A DNA stretch of 64,000 nucleotides from positions 28,703-92,702 of the forward strand of contig NZ_BNBY01000001.1 in NCBI RefSeq assembly GCF_014656195.1, read 5' to 3'. Shown piece after piece: positions 52,627 through 61,110 of the stretch. The notes beneath the pieces were generated by a model, which worked only from the letters and a program-made list of their open reading frames with translations, searched no databases and was not told the DNA's origin. The translations under genes and the position numbers were made by a program. Source of the stretch: Kitasatospora xanthocidica (lineage in GTDB: Bacteria; Actinomycetota; Actinomycetes; Streptomycetales; Streptomycetaceae). The stretch's first letter is position 1. Each line of letters opens with the position of its first letter.

Positions 52627-55485
52627 TCAGCCCTCGTCGGTGGCCGTGGTCTTGCTCGCGGCGGTCTTCTTGGCCGCCGTCTTCTTCGCCGCCGCCGTCT
52701 TGGTGGTGGTGGTCTTCTTGGCGGCGGTCTTCTTCGCGGCCGCCGTCTTCGTGGTGGTGGTGGTGGTCTTCTTGGCCGCCGTCTTCTTCGCCGGGGCCTT
52801 CTTCGCCACCTTCTTCACCGGCCCGCGGGCCCGCTTCTCGGCGAGCAGCTCGTAGCCGCGCTCCGGCGTGATGGTCTCGACCTCGTCGTCCTTGCGGAGC
52901 GTGGCGTTGGTCTCGCCGTCGGTCACGTACGGGCCGAAGCGGCCGTCCTTGACCACCACCGGGCGCTCGCTGACCGGGTCGTTGCCCAGCTCCTTGAGCG
53001 GCGGGGCGGCGGCGGCCCGGCCGCGCTGCTTGGGCTGGGCGTAGATCGCCAGCGCCTCGTCGAGGGTGATCGTGAAGAGCTGGTCCTCGCTGGTGAGCGA
53101 GCGGGAGTCGGTGCCGCGCTTGAGGTACGGGCCGTAGCGGCCGTTCTGCGCGGTGATCTCGGCGCCCTCGGCGTCGGTGCCGACCACGCGCGGCAGCGAG
53201 AGCAGCCGCAGCGCGTCCTCCAGGGTGACGGTGTCCAGCGACATCGTCTTGAACAGCGAGGCGGTGCGCGGCTTGACCGCGTTCTTGCCGGTCTTGGGCG
53301 TGCCCTCGGGCAGGATCTCGGTCACGTACGGGCCGTAGCGGCCGTCCTTGGCGACCAGCATGTTGCCGCTGACCGGGTCCGGGCCGAGCTCGAAGTCGCC
53401 GCTGGGCTTGGCCAGCAGCTCCTCGGCCAGCTCGATGGTGAGCTCGTCCGGCGGCAGCTCGTCCGGGATGTCGGCGCGCTGGCCGGGCTCGCCCTCGACG
53501 GTGGAGGCGCGCTCGACGTACGGACCGTAGCGGCCGACCCGCAGGGTGAGGTCGTCGCTGATCCGGAACGAGCTGATCTCCCGGGCGTCGATCGCGCCGA
53601 GGTCGGTGACCAGTTCCTTCAGGCCGCCCAGGTGGTCGCCGTCGCCGTTGCCGGCCTCGGCGGCCGCGCCGGCCGGGCCCTCGCCCTCGCCGAAGTAGAA
53701 GCGCTTGAGCCACGGCACGGACTGCGCCTCACCGGCGGCGATCCGGTCGAGGTCGTCCTCCATCCGCGCGGTGAAGTCGTAGTCGACCAGTCGGCCGAAG
53801 TGCTTCTCCAGCAGGTTGACCACGGCGAAGGAGAGGAAGGACGGGACGAGCGCCGTCCCCTTCTTGAACACGTACCGGCGCTGGATGATCGTGTCGATGA
53901 TCGACGCGTAGGTGGAGGGGCGGCCGATCTCCCGGTCCTCCAGCTCCTTGACCAGCGAGGCCTCGGTGTAGCGGGCCGGCGGCTTGGTCGCGTGGCCCTC
54001 CGGGGTGATCCGCTCGGCGCCCAGCGGGTCGCCCTGGGCGACCTGCGGCAGCCGGCGCTCGCGGTCGTCGAGCTCGGCGTTCGGGTCGTCGGCGCCCTCG
54101 ACGTAGGCCTTGAGGAAGCCGTGGAAGGTGATGATCTTGCCGGAGGCGGAGAACTCGACGTCCCGGCCGTCGGCGGAGGTGCCGGCCACCCGGACGGTGA
54201 CGGACTGGCCGACCGCGTCCTTCATCTGGGAGGCGACGGTGCGCATCCAGATCAGCTCGTACAGCCGGAAGTCGTCACCGGTCAGGCCGGTCTCGGCGGG
54301 GGTGCGGAAGCGGTCGCCGGAGGGGCGGACGGCCTCGTGCGCCTCCTGCGCGTTCTTGACCTTGCTGGCGTAGGTGCGCGGGGCGTCCGGCAGGTAGTCG
54401 GCACCGTACAGCTGGGTGACCTGGGCGCGGGCGGCGGAGACCGCGGTGTCCGACAGCGTGGTGGAGTCGGTACGCATATAGGTGATGAAGCCGTTCTCGT
54501 ACAGCTTCTGGGCCACCTGCATGGTCCGCTTGGCGCCGAAGCCCAGCTTGCGGCTGGCCTCCTGCTGGAGCGTGGTGGTGCGGAACGGCGCGTACGGCGA
54601 GCGGCGGTAGGGCTTGGACTCGACGCTGCGGACGCTGAACGCGGTCTGCTCCAGGGCGGCGGCCAGTTGCCGGGCGGCCTGCTCGTCCAGGTGCAGGGTG
54701 TTGGCGCTGCCGGCCTTCAGCCGCCCGTCGGAGCCGAAGTCACGGCCGCTGGCGATCCGCTTGCCGTCGACGGCGGCGAGCCGGGCGCCGAAGGTCTCCG
54801 GGTTGGCGGCGTCGGCCGCGGTGCGACCGGTGCCGAAGGTGCCGACCAGGTCCCAGTACGAGGCGGTGCGGAAGGCGATCCGCTCGCGCTCGCGCTCGAC
54901 CACCAGCCGGGTGGCGACGGACTGCACGCGGCCCGCCGACAGCTTCGGCATGACCTTCTTCCACAGCACCGGCGAGACCTCGAAGCCGTAGAGGCGGTCG
55001 AGGATGCGGCGGGTCTCCTGGGCGTCGACCAGGCGCTGGTTGAGCTCGCGCGGGTTGGCCACGGCCTCCTGGATCGCCGACTTGGTGATCTCGTGGAACA
55101 CCATCCGGTGCACCGGCACCTTGGGCTTGAGCACCTGCTGCAGGTGCCACGCGATGGCCTCGCCCTCGCGGTCCTCATCGGTGGCGAGGAAGAGCTCGTC
55201 GGACTCCGCGAGCAGCGACTTCAACTTGCTGACCTGGGACTTCTTGTCCGCGTTGACCACGTAGATGGGCGCGAAGTCGTGATCGACGTCCACTCCGAGG
55301 CGGCGCACCTCGCCGGTGTACTTGTCCGGCACCTCGGCCGCGGTGCTCGGGAGGTCGCGGATGTGCCCGACGCTCGCCTCGACGATGTAGCCGGGGCCCA
55401 GGTAGCCCTTGATCGTCTTCGCCTTGGCCGGCGACTCGACAATGACGAGTCGCTGTCCGTGCGCGGTCTCGCTGCTCGGGGACAC
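52627..55485 (-). CDS. topA: DNA topoisomerase I
   Basis: A 952-aa type IA topoisomerase that relaxes negative supercoils. The Toprim domain begins LVIVESPAKAKTIKGYLG with the metal-binding FLATDEDREGEAIAWHL. The catalytic Tyr is in FITYMRTDSTTLS (about residue 320). Several C-terminal repeats of the form RYGPYV follow (LRVGRYGPYVERA, KDGRYGPYVTEI, QNGRYGPYLKRG, KDGRFGPYVTDG), then a Lys/Ala/Thr tail (KKVAKKAPAKKTAAKKTT onward) typical of actinomycete TopA and important for processivity. The GTG at 55485 gives the usual length. The upstream 438 bp carry its promoter. Confidence 0.96.
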   Translation of the reverse strand: MSPSSETAHGQRLVIVESPAKAKTIKGYLGPGYIVEASVGHIRDLPSTAAEVPDKYTGEVRRLGVDVDHDFAPIYVVNADKKSQVSKLKSLLAESDELFLATDEDREGEAIAWHLQQVLKPKVPVHRMVFHEITKSAIQEAVANPRELNQRLVDAQETRRILDRLYGFEVSPVLWKKVMPKLSAGRVQSVATRLVVERERERIAFRTASYWDLVGTFGTGRTAADAANPETFGARLAAVDGKRIASGRDFGSDGRLKAGSANTLHLDEQAARQLAAALEQTAFSVRSVESKPYRRSPYAPFRTTTLQQEASRKLGFGAKRTMQVAQKLYENGFITYMRTDSTTLSDTAVSAARAQVTQLYGADYLPDAPRTYASKVKNAQEAHEAVRPSGDRFRTPAETGLTGDDFRLYELIWMRTVASQMKDAVGQSVTVRVAGTSADGRDVEFSASGKIITFHGFLKAYVEGADDPNAELDDRERRLPQVAQGDPLGAERITPEGHATKPPARYTEASLVKELEDREIGRPSTYASIIDTIIQRRYVFKKGTALVPSFLSFAVVNLLEKHFGRLVDYDFTARMEDDLDRIAAGEAQSVPWLKRFYFGEGEGPAGAAAEAGNGDGDHLGGLKELVTDLGAIDAREISSFRISDDLTLRVGRYGPYVERASTVEGEPGQRADIPDELPPDELTIELAEELLAKPSGDFELGPDPVSGNMLVAKDGRYGPYVTEILPEGTPKTGKNAVKPRTASLFKTMSLDTVTLEDALRLLSLPRVVGTDAEGAEITAQNGRYGPYLKRGTDSRSLTSEDQLFTITLDEALAIYAQPKQRGRAAAAPPLKELGNDPVSERPVVVKDGRFGPYVTDGETNATLRKDDEVETITPERGYELLAEKRARGPVKKVAKKAPAKKTAAKKTTTTTTKTAAAKKTAAKKTTTTKTAAAKKTAAKKTAASKTTATDEG

Positions 55486-55923
55486 CTTCGCTCTTCTCTC
55501 CCGGTCCTTATGTGGCTGGTCGGCGCTGGCAGCACGGGCTGCGCTCCGCCCGACCCCTCCACCGTCCCGGGGTCGCCGCTGCACGACACCCCACCAGCGG
55601 AGTGTGACCGTACCCCGGCCACCCTTGTCAAACGGAAGGATCCCGCTTTTTCACTTGCCGGGCTCACCGACGCCACTCGAACGGTAACCCGATGACGGAG
55701 GTTCGCGCCCCGTGGAGGGGGGCCTTGAGCGGCCTTCGGCAGGTTCCGGAGGATGGAATGACGGATTTCAAGATCTGTCAACGGAAAATCGCCGGACGGA
55801 CGGGATCCCGCCGAATCGCGACCCGAACCCAGCCGGATCCCGTTCGGTTCCCAGTCGGACCACGGCCCGACCACGGCCGGAGCACGGCCCGGCCCGGGAC
55901 GGGCTGCCCGACGGGCGGACCGC
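55486..55923. other. topA upstream region
   Basis: A 438-bp non-coding stretch between topA and a DUF3592 gene, both leftward. It should contain the topA promoter, often supercoiling-sensitive, but I cannot assign the boxes. G/C-rich inverted repeats near 55,860-55,920 could terminate the DUF3592 transcript. Confidence 0.4.
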
Positions 55924-56400
55924 TCAGCCGCCGACCGCGGCCAGGAGCCCGGCGCCCGCCGCCAGACAGGCCACCCCGAGGGCGCTCCACAGCAGGTCGG
56001 CGACGGCCACCCGGCTGATCTCGCCCGGCGCCAGCACCACCCGGCCGGGGTCCCGCGGGTCGTAACAGATCCGTACGGACGCCCCGGGGGCGAAGCGGTC
56101 CGGACGGCGCAGCGGGGTGTGGCCGCGCGGACGGGCCAGCACCAGCCCGGCGATCCCGCACCCACCCGGGCCACCGGGTCCGCCGGGTCCTCCGACCGAG
56201 GGCGGTACCGAGAAGGAGAGCAGCGGCGCGCTGTCCAGCTGACCGTGCACGTTCTCCTCGGCGAGCACGGTGGCCACCGCCGGCACCCCCCGGCGGCGCA
56301 CCCGGAGGCGAAGGCGCACTTCGGCGGCGCACCAGAGCAGCAGCACGCCACCGAAGAGGGCGAGCACCAGCCCGCCGACCGTCGCGGTCGTCGTGTCCAC
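55924..56400 (-). CDS. DUF3592-type membrane protein
   Basis: A 158-aa protein from the GTG at 56400. Two hydrophobic helices, LVLALFGGVLLLWCAAEVRL near the start and LLWSALGVACLAAGAGLLAAV at the end, flank a small extracytoplasmic domain with GVPAVATVLAEENVHG and the ICYDPRDPGRVVLAPG segment diagnostic of DUF3592 (…V.YDP.+P…). Its function is unknown. A Gly-Pro repeat (GGPGGPGGPGG) lies in the middle. Confidence 0.75.
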   Translation of the reverse strand: MDTTTATVGGLVLALFGGVLLLWCAAEVRLRLRVRRRGVPAVATVLAEENVHGQLDSAPLLSFSVPPSVGGPGGPGGPGGCGIAGLVLARPRGHTPLRRPDRFAPGASVRICYDPRDPGRVVLAPGEISRVAVADLLWSALGVACLAAGAGLLAAVGG

Positions 56401-56611
56401 CCCTGCCCCCGGCTCCCCAGCTCTGTCCACAGCCTGTGGACAGAGCCTCACAGCGGAGGGCCAACGGGGGGCAGCCGTTCGGCGGCCACCGGACGAACCA
56501 GGGGATACGGGCGGGTGAACCGGCACCGGTACGGCACCGGCACCGGCACGGCACGGCGGCCGGAACGGCGGTCGGCGCGGGGCGGTCCGGCAGGGTTCGG
56601 GGACCCGCGCG

Positions 56612-58144
56612 TCAGCGGACCGGGTCGATGAACCCCTGCTCGGTCAGCAGCCGCAACGACTCCGGCACCCGGTCCCGCAGGACCACCCGGTCCTCGCCGA
56701 GCAGCTGCGCGATGGCGTCCACGATCTCGCCCGCCGACAGCGTCCCGTCGCAGACGCCGACGAAGCCGGCGCCCACCGTGTCCACCTTGGTGGCCCGCCG
56801 CATGCCGCGGTTGTGACGAAGGATCACGTGCTCCGGATCCTCCGCGCCGGGCGCGCCCACCTGCTCCTGGACCACCTCGTCGGCCAGCACGTACCGGGCC
56901 GCGAGCAGGCCAGCGTCGTCGTGCGAGCGGAGGAAGTCCTGCCGGCCGAACCAGGCCTCGATGTGCGGGCCGAGCGGCTGCTCCACCGGGTGCGGCCACT
57001 CCTCGACCCGGACGGTCGGACGCGCGGCGCCGCTCGCCCGCAGGGTGATCCACCCCATGCCGATGCCCTCGACCCGGCCCGCCTCGAAGGCGTCCAGCCA
57101 CTCGCCGTAACGGGCCTGGTAGTCGCCGCCGGGGCCGCGGTGGTCGCCGCCGTCGCGCAGCCACAACTCGGCGTACTGGGCCACGTCCTGGACCTCGCGC
57201 TGGACGACCCAGGCGTCCAGGCCGGTGCCCGCGACCCAGCCGGCCAGCCGCTCGTGCCAGTCCTCGCCCTTGACGTGCTGCCAGTTGGCGAGCAACTGGC
57301 AGTAGCCGCCGGGCTCCAGGTGGTCGGCGGCCGAGCGGACCAGGCTGCGGCACAGGTCGTCACCGGCCATGCCGCCGTCGCGGTAGGTGAACCGGCCGGC
57401 CGGTGAGATCACGAACGGCGGGTTGGAGACGATCAGGTCGAACTTCCGCTCCCCGACCGGCTCGAAGAGGCTGCCGGAGAGCACCTCGGTCCGGTCGAAA
57501 CCGGACAGCGCCAGGGTCAGCTCGGTGAAGCGCAGCGCCCGCGGGTTGAGGTCGGTGGCGGTGACGGTGCCGGCGTGCCGGGCCGCGTGCAGCGCCTGCA
57601 CGCCGGAGCCCGCGCCGAGGTCCAGCGCGGCCCGGACCGGGCGGCGCACGGTGATGTTGGCCAGCGTGGTGGAGGCGCCGCCGACGCCCAGCACCAGGTC
57701 CTTGCGGCTCACCCCCTGCGCCGTCTCGCCGGAGCCGATGCCGCCCGCGCCGCCCACCGCACAGCCCAGGTCGGAGACCACCCAGGCGTCCGAACTGGGC
57801 ATCCCGGCCACCTCGTTGGCGTACGGCCGGACGTCGACCGTGGCGCGCACCAGGTCCCCGTCGGGGCGCAGCCAGCCGTCCGCCAGGCAGTCCTCCACCG
57901 GCAGTGCGGCCGCGGCCGCCTGGTACGGCACCGGCTGCTGCAGCAGGAACAGCCGCACGAGCGTCTCCAGCGGGCTGCCGCCGCGGGTCGCGCGCAGGGC
58001 CGGCACCGCCTCGCTGCGGGCCAGCGCCGAATAGCCGGAGGGCCCGAGCAGGTCCAGGCACCCGTCGGCGGTGAACGAGGCGGCGAACAGCGCCTCGCGC
58101 AGCTTGGCGAGGCGGGTCGGGTCGAGAACGGGGCTACTGATCAC
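56612..58144 (-). CDS. Class I SAM methyltransferase (N5-Gln/RsmC-like, long form)
   Basis: A 510-aa methyltransferase. The N-terminal ~170 residues are a helical domain (LREALFAASFTADGCLDLLG). SAM motif I is ALDLGAGSGVQALHAA (~residues 195-210), motif II ATDLNPRALRFTEL, and the catalytic motif NPPF in LIVSNPPFVISP, which fits N-methylation of an amide or base. The C-terminal half contains WQHVKGEDWHERLAGWV and an LILRHNRGMRR-like segment. It belongs to an actinobacterial group of unknown substrate. The position near topA and bldG is conserved. Confidence 0.85.
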   Translation of the reverse strand: MISSPVLDPTRLAKLREALFAASFTADGCLDLLGPSGYSALARSEAVPALRATRGGSPLETLVRLFLLQQPVPYQAAAAALPVEDCLADGWLRPDGDLVRATVDVRPYANEVAGMPSSDAWVVSDLGCAVGGAGGIGSGETAQGVSRKDLVLGVGGASTTLANITVRRPVRAALDLGAGSGVQALHAARHAGTVTATDLNPRALRFTELTLALSGFDRTEVLSGSLFEPVGERKFDLIVSNPPFVISPAGRFTYRDGGMAGDDLCRSLVRSAADHLEPGGYCQLLANWQHVKGEDWHERLAGWVAGTGLDAWVVQREVQDVAQYAELWLRDGGDHRGPGGDYQARYGEWLDAFEAGRVEGIGMGWITLRASGAARPTVRVEEWPHPVEQPLGPHIEAWFGRQDFLRSHDDAGLLAARYVLADEVVQEQVGAPGAEDPEHVILRHNRGMRRATKVDTVGAGFVGVCDGTLSAGEIVDAIAQLLGEDRVVLRDRVPESLRLLTEQGFIDPVR

Positions 58145-58481
58145 CCCGCCATTGTCCCCCGCCGCACCCCCGCCGCCCGTCTCCGGGCCGGGCGGCCCCG
58201 CGCCTCACCGCGGTCACCGGCCGGGTTCGCCGACCGGGCGGCTCCCGGCGGGAGCCCGTTCCGGCCCGCGCGCCCCCACCAGGCCTCCGCACGCCCGGTC
58301 GCACGCCCGGCGACCTGACCGACGACCTGACCGCGCCGGCAGACGGCGGACGGCGGAGGCTGGACGGCTGGACGGCTGGAAACCGACGCACGGCAGCCGG
58401 TGCCGCCGCTGCGGGCGACACCGGCTGCTCCTGTACTCCGCCCCCGCGCCGTGCGGGGGCTCCGTTCCGCGTCCCGCCCGG
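58145..58481. other. Intergenic region
   Basis: 337 bp between two leftward genes. It contains GGCTGGACGGCT-type short repeats (58,365-58,380) and a terminator near its left-hand lipoprotein gene. Confidence 0.45.
58441..58459 (-). terminator. Terminator after the lipoprotein gene
   Basis: CCCCCGC and GCGGGGG flank a 5-nt loop, 22 nt beyond the lipoprotein stop. Confidence 0.65.
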
Positions 58482-59255
58482 TCAGCTCGCGGTGGGAGCC
58501 GGGGTGGTGGCCGGAGTGCCGGCCGGGGCGGCCGGGGTGGTGGCGCCGGCGGCGGGGCTCGCGCTGTCGGTCGCGCCGGGCGCGGGGGCCGAGCCCGGGG
58601 CGGCCGGAGTGGTGGCACCGGCTGCCGGAGTGCCACTCGCACCCGGGGCCGGGGCACCGCTCGCGCCGGCGGGTGCCGGAGTGCCGCTCGCGCCCCCGCT
58701 CGGGGCGGTGGTCGCCGACGGCTTGCAGCCCTCCTGCTTGGCCATCGCGGCGCCGAGTTCGCCACGCTGCAGCTTGCTCTGCGCCTGGGTGGAGAGCGAG
58801 GCCAGCTGCTGCACCTGGTCGGCGACGCTGCGCAGCCCGTCGGCGAACTTCGCCTGGTCGTTGTTGGGCAGCGCGTCCAGCTTCTTCTGGACCTCCAGGT
58901 AGCCGTCGGCCGCCTTCTTCAGCTCGTCGACGGTGTCCTTCTGCAGCGTCGCGCCGTCCTTCACCTTGGGCGCTCCGGCCCCGTCGACGGCGGCCGCGAT
59001 GTCCTGGTTGGTCTTGGCCAGCCGTCCGATGTCGGTGGAGAGCCGCTTCTGCAGGTCGGCCGGGGCCTCGCCGGTCTTCACCTGGCCGGTGTCGGCGAGC
59101 GCGGTCTGGGCCTGGGCGATCGGGTCCTTGGCGGCGCCGCAGACGCTCGAGGCCCAGGATTCCAGCTGCTTGCTGTTGTCGTCGCCGCCGCAGCCGACGG
59201 CGCCGAACGCCAGCAGCACACCGAGGGCGGGTACGGCCAGCAGTCGCTTGTTCAC
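58482..59255 (-). CDS. Small lipoprotein with Pro/Ala repeat tail
   Basis: A 257-aa exported lipoprotein. The GTG at 59255 (VNKRLLAVPALG) is supported by GAAAGG upstream; an ATG at 59285 would add 10 residues. The lipobox is FGAVGC (Cys near residue 22). The mature part (~25-180) is helical (WASSVCGAAKDPIAQAQTAL, DELKKAADGYLEVQKKLDAL) and may bundle. The tail from ~185 is repeated PAAGATTPAAP/SGTPAPAGASG, resembling a cell-wall spacer. A function in wall or pilus assembly is possible, but nothing direct supports it. Confidence 0.7.
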   Translation of the reverse strand: MNKRLLAVPALGVLLAFGAVGCGGDDNSKQLESWASSVCGAAKDPIAQAQTALADTGQVKTGEAPADLQKRLSTDIGRLAKTNQDIAAAVDGAGAPKVKDGATLQKDTVDELKKAADGYLEVQKKLDALPNNDQAKFADGLRSVADQVQQLASLSTQAQSKLQRGELGAAMAKQEGCKPSATTAPSGGASGTPAPAGASGAPAPGASGTPAAGATTPAAPGSAPAPGATDSASPAAGATTPAAPAGTPATTPAPTAS

Positions 59256-59388
59256 CGGGAGGAGCCTTTCGGTTTCGGTCGTCATCGGTCGTCGAACCTA
59301 CACGGCCGGTATCGGCGCCCCGGTTCCCGGTTCCCGCCTCCGACGCTCCCGCCCCCGGTCCGCCGTCCGCACCCGCCCCGGTCGCGGC

Positions 59389-59757
59389 TCAGGCCCGCTC
59401 GACCCGGATCGGATCGCCCGGCCGGACGGTGCGCAGCACCACCGCGTCCCCGTCCAGCGTGCCCAGGACGTTGCAGGGCGAGGCCAGCCTGCACTCGCCG
59501 TCACGCGAGATCGGCGTCGGTCCGTACGGCAGCGCGAGGCTGTCGCCGTCGGTCCAGAAGGCGACCGAGCCGGGCTCCACGACCTGACGGGCGTCGTCCT
59601 CGCGCGGCACGCTGACGGGCGTGCCGAAGTAGACCTCCTCGCCCCAGGTGCTCGCCGACGAAGCGATCGGCAGCTCGGCCCAGAGCGCCTCGGCGGTGGG
59701 TGTGGCCGTGAGCGTGGCGGTGACCTGACCGGCCGGCCACAGGATGCGGATCCGCAT
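59389..59757 (-). CDS. Cyclophilin-like fold protein (DUF369/PF04126 type)
   Basis: A 122-aa protein matching TM1367-type cyclophilin-like proteins: RIRILWPAGQVTATLTATPT, ALWAELPIASSASTWGEEVYF, VVEPGSVAFWTDGDSLALPYG. The family has the cyclophilin barrel without the usual isomerase residues; the function is unsettled. The ATG at 59757 begins the first strand. It is separate from the bldG group but on the same strand. Confidence 0.8.
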   Translation of the reverse strand: MRIRILWPAGQVTATLTATPTAEALWAELPIASSASTWGEEVYFGTPVSVPREDDARQVVEPGSVAFWTDGDSLALPYGPTPISRDGECRLASPCNVLGTLDGDAVVLRTVRPGDPIRVERA

Positions 59758-59967
59758 GGACTTCCTCTTCCGCGACGAGGTCCGATCAGCGATCGGACCC
59801 GGTCGTGCCGGAAGCAGCGAACCGCCATCCTCAACAGTTTGTCAATGCATGACCGTGCACCGGACGGTCCGAGCGCGCGGCAGGGCAACCTCGGCCGCGG
59901 CGCGGACCGGGCGTCGCGATCCAGATGGGCCCGCGACTCAGACCCGGGGCGCGGCTCAGACCCTGAC

Positions 59968-60387
59968 TCAGACCGCGACGGAGGGGACCGAAACCGGCCA
60001 GCTCATCCGGATCAGGCCACCGTCCGTGCCGTTGGTGACCTCTAGGTCCTCGACCAGACCGGTGATCACGGCGAGGCCGAGGGTGTCCTCGTCGGGCTCG
60101 CCGCTCTCGGCGGCGCCGGAGGCCGGGACGGCGGCGGGGCCGGCCTCGTCCTCGACCTCGATGAGGAAACGCTTCTCCTGGTCGGTCAACGCGACCCGGA
60201 CCGTGCCGCCGATGCCGCCCCGCTGGTGCAGGCCGACCGCGCGGGAACACGCCTCACCGACCGCGAGCCGTACCTCGTCGAGCACCGACTCGTCGACCCC
60301 GGCCCGTCTCGCGACGGCCGCGGCGACCAACCGGGCCGTCCGCACGTGCTCGGGAAGCGCACTGAATCGAAGTTCGACGGTTGCCAT
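59968..60387 (-). CDS. RsbW/SpoIIAB-like anti-sigma serine kinase, BldG partner
   Basis: A 139-aa GHKL-fold protein. The N-box lies in EVRLAVGEACSRAVGL, and G-box sequences are reduced: the DxGxG region is EVEDEAGPAAVPASG and the lid ends DEDTLGLAVITGLVEDLEVT. In Streptomyces the gene next to bldG encodes such an anti-sigma factor; partner switching with BldG controls development and antibiotic genes. A long Pro/Ala insertion within the lid is notable. Start ATG 60387. A hairpin 8 nt past bldG separates the two genes, so their ratio may be set by partial termination. Confidence 0.85.
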   Translation of the reverse strand: MATVELRFSALPEHVRTARLVAAAVARRAGVDESVLDEVRLAVGEACSRAVGLHQRGGIGGTVRVALTDQEKRFLIEVEDEAGPAAVPASGAAESGEPDEDTLGLAVITGLVEDLEVTNGTDGGLIRMSWPVSVPSVAV

Positions 60388-60516
60388 CTCTCCCCCTCGG
60401 GGTGCTCCGACCGGGGCCGGACGTACGGCCCCTACGGGCCGGCGGAACCGGCCCAGAGGCGACCGGGAAGCACCGGGCCCACACGGGCCCGGGCACCCGG
60501 ACGCGAAGAACGGGCG

Positions 60517-60539
60517 GGGCCGGCCACGAGGGCCGGCCC
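60517..60539 (-). terminator. Hairpin between bldG and the anti-sigma gene
   Basis: GGGCCGGCC and GGCCGGCCC form a perfect 9-bp stem with loop ACGAG, 8 nt beyond bldG. Position suggests a partial terminator. Confidence 0.65.
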
Positions 60540-60546
60540 GGCCGCG

Positions 60547-60888
60547 TCAGTCGGTCGCGTTGACCGCGTCGTCCACCGAGGTGTGGATCGGGAAGACCTT
60601 GGTCAGGCCGGTGATGCGGAAGATCTTCAGGATGCGCTCCTGGTTGCAGACGAGGCGCAGCGAGCCCTCGTGGGCGCGCACCCGCTTCAGACCGCCCACC
60701 AGCACACCCAGGCCGGTCGAGTCGAGGAAGTCGACGCCTTCCATGTCCACGACGAGGTGGTACTTGCCGTCGTTGACGAGCTCGACCAGCTGCTCCCGCA
60801 GCTTCGGGGCGGTGTACACATCGATCTCGCCGCCAACCTCGACGACCGTGCGATCGCCGACTGAACGGGTCGACAGGGACAGGTCCAC
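60547..60888 (-). CDS. bldG: Anti-sigma factor antagonist BldG
   Basis: A 113-aa STAS-domain protein starting at GTG 60888: [18 protein letters not shown], a strand-helix pattern, and the phosphorylation site in [18 protein letters not shown] (Ser at about residue 57). Length and sequence fit Streptomyces BldG, an essential regulator of aerial growth and antibiotic production that is switched by Ser phosphorylation. It is divergent from the DUF1998 helicase and followed by its anti-sigma partner, the conserved order. Confidence 0.92.
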   Translation of the reverse strand: MDLSLSTRSVGDRTVVEVGGEIDVYTAPKLREQLVELVNDGKYHLVVDMEGVDFLDSTGLGVLVGGLKRVRAHEGSLRLVCNQERILKIFRITGLTKVFPIHTSVDDAVNATD

Positions 60889-61110
60889 GGAACCTCCAGC
60901 ACCTTGCCTTGCTACGTCATGTGCGATCCTCGGCCGGACGGCCGCCACCGCATGGTCGCGAGCCCGGGCGCGCCCAGCCAACGCGTGGCAAGCCTCAGCG
61001 CTGCGACCCACGGCCGTACGGCCGTCACGGCCACATTCAACCACCTGTGACCATGCCCGCACGATGGCTTACGACGATTCTCCGTCACGCCGGTGACACA
61101 CTGGGTCCTC

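Noticed and set aside
48182..52855. A 1,557-codon plus-strand frame opposite tmk
   Set aside because: Antisense shadow of the Tmk fusion gene; composition is dominated by Gly/Arg/Leu from GC-rich codons.
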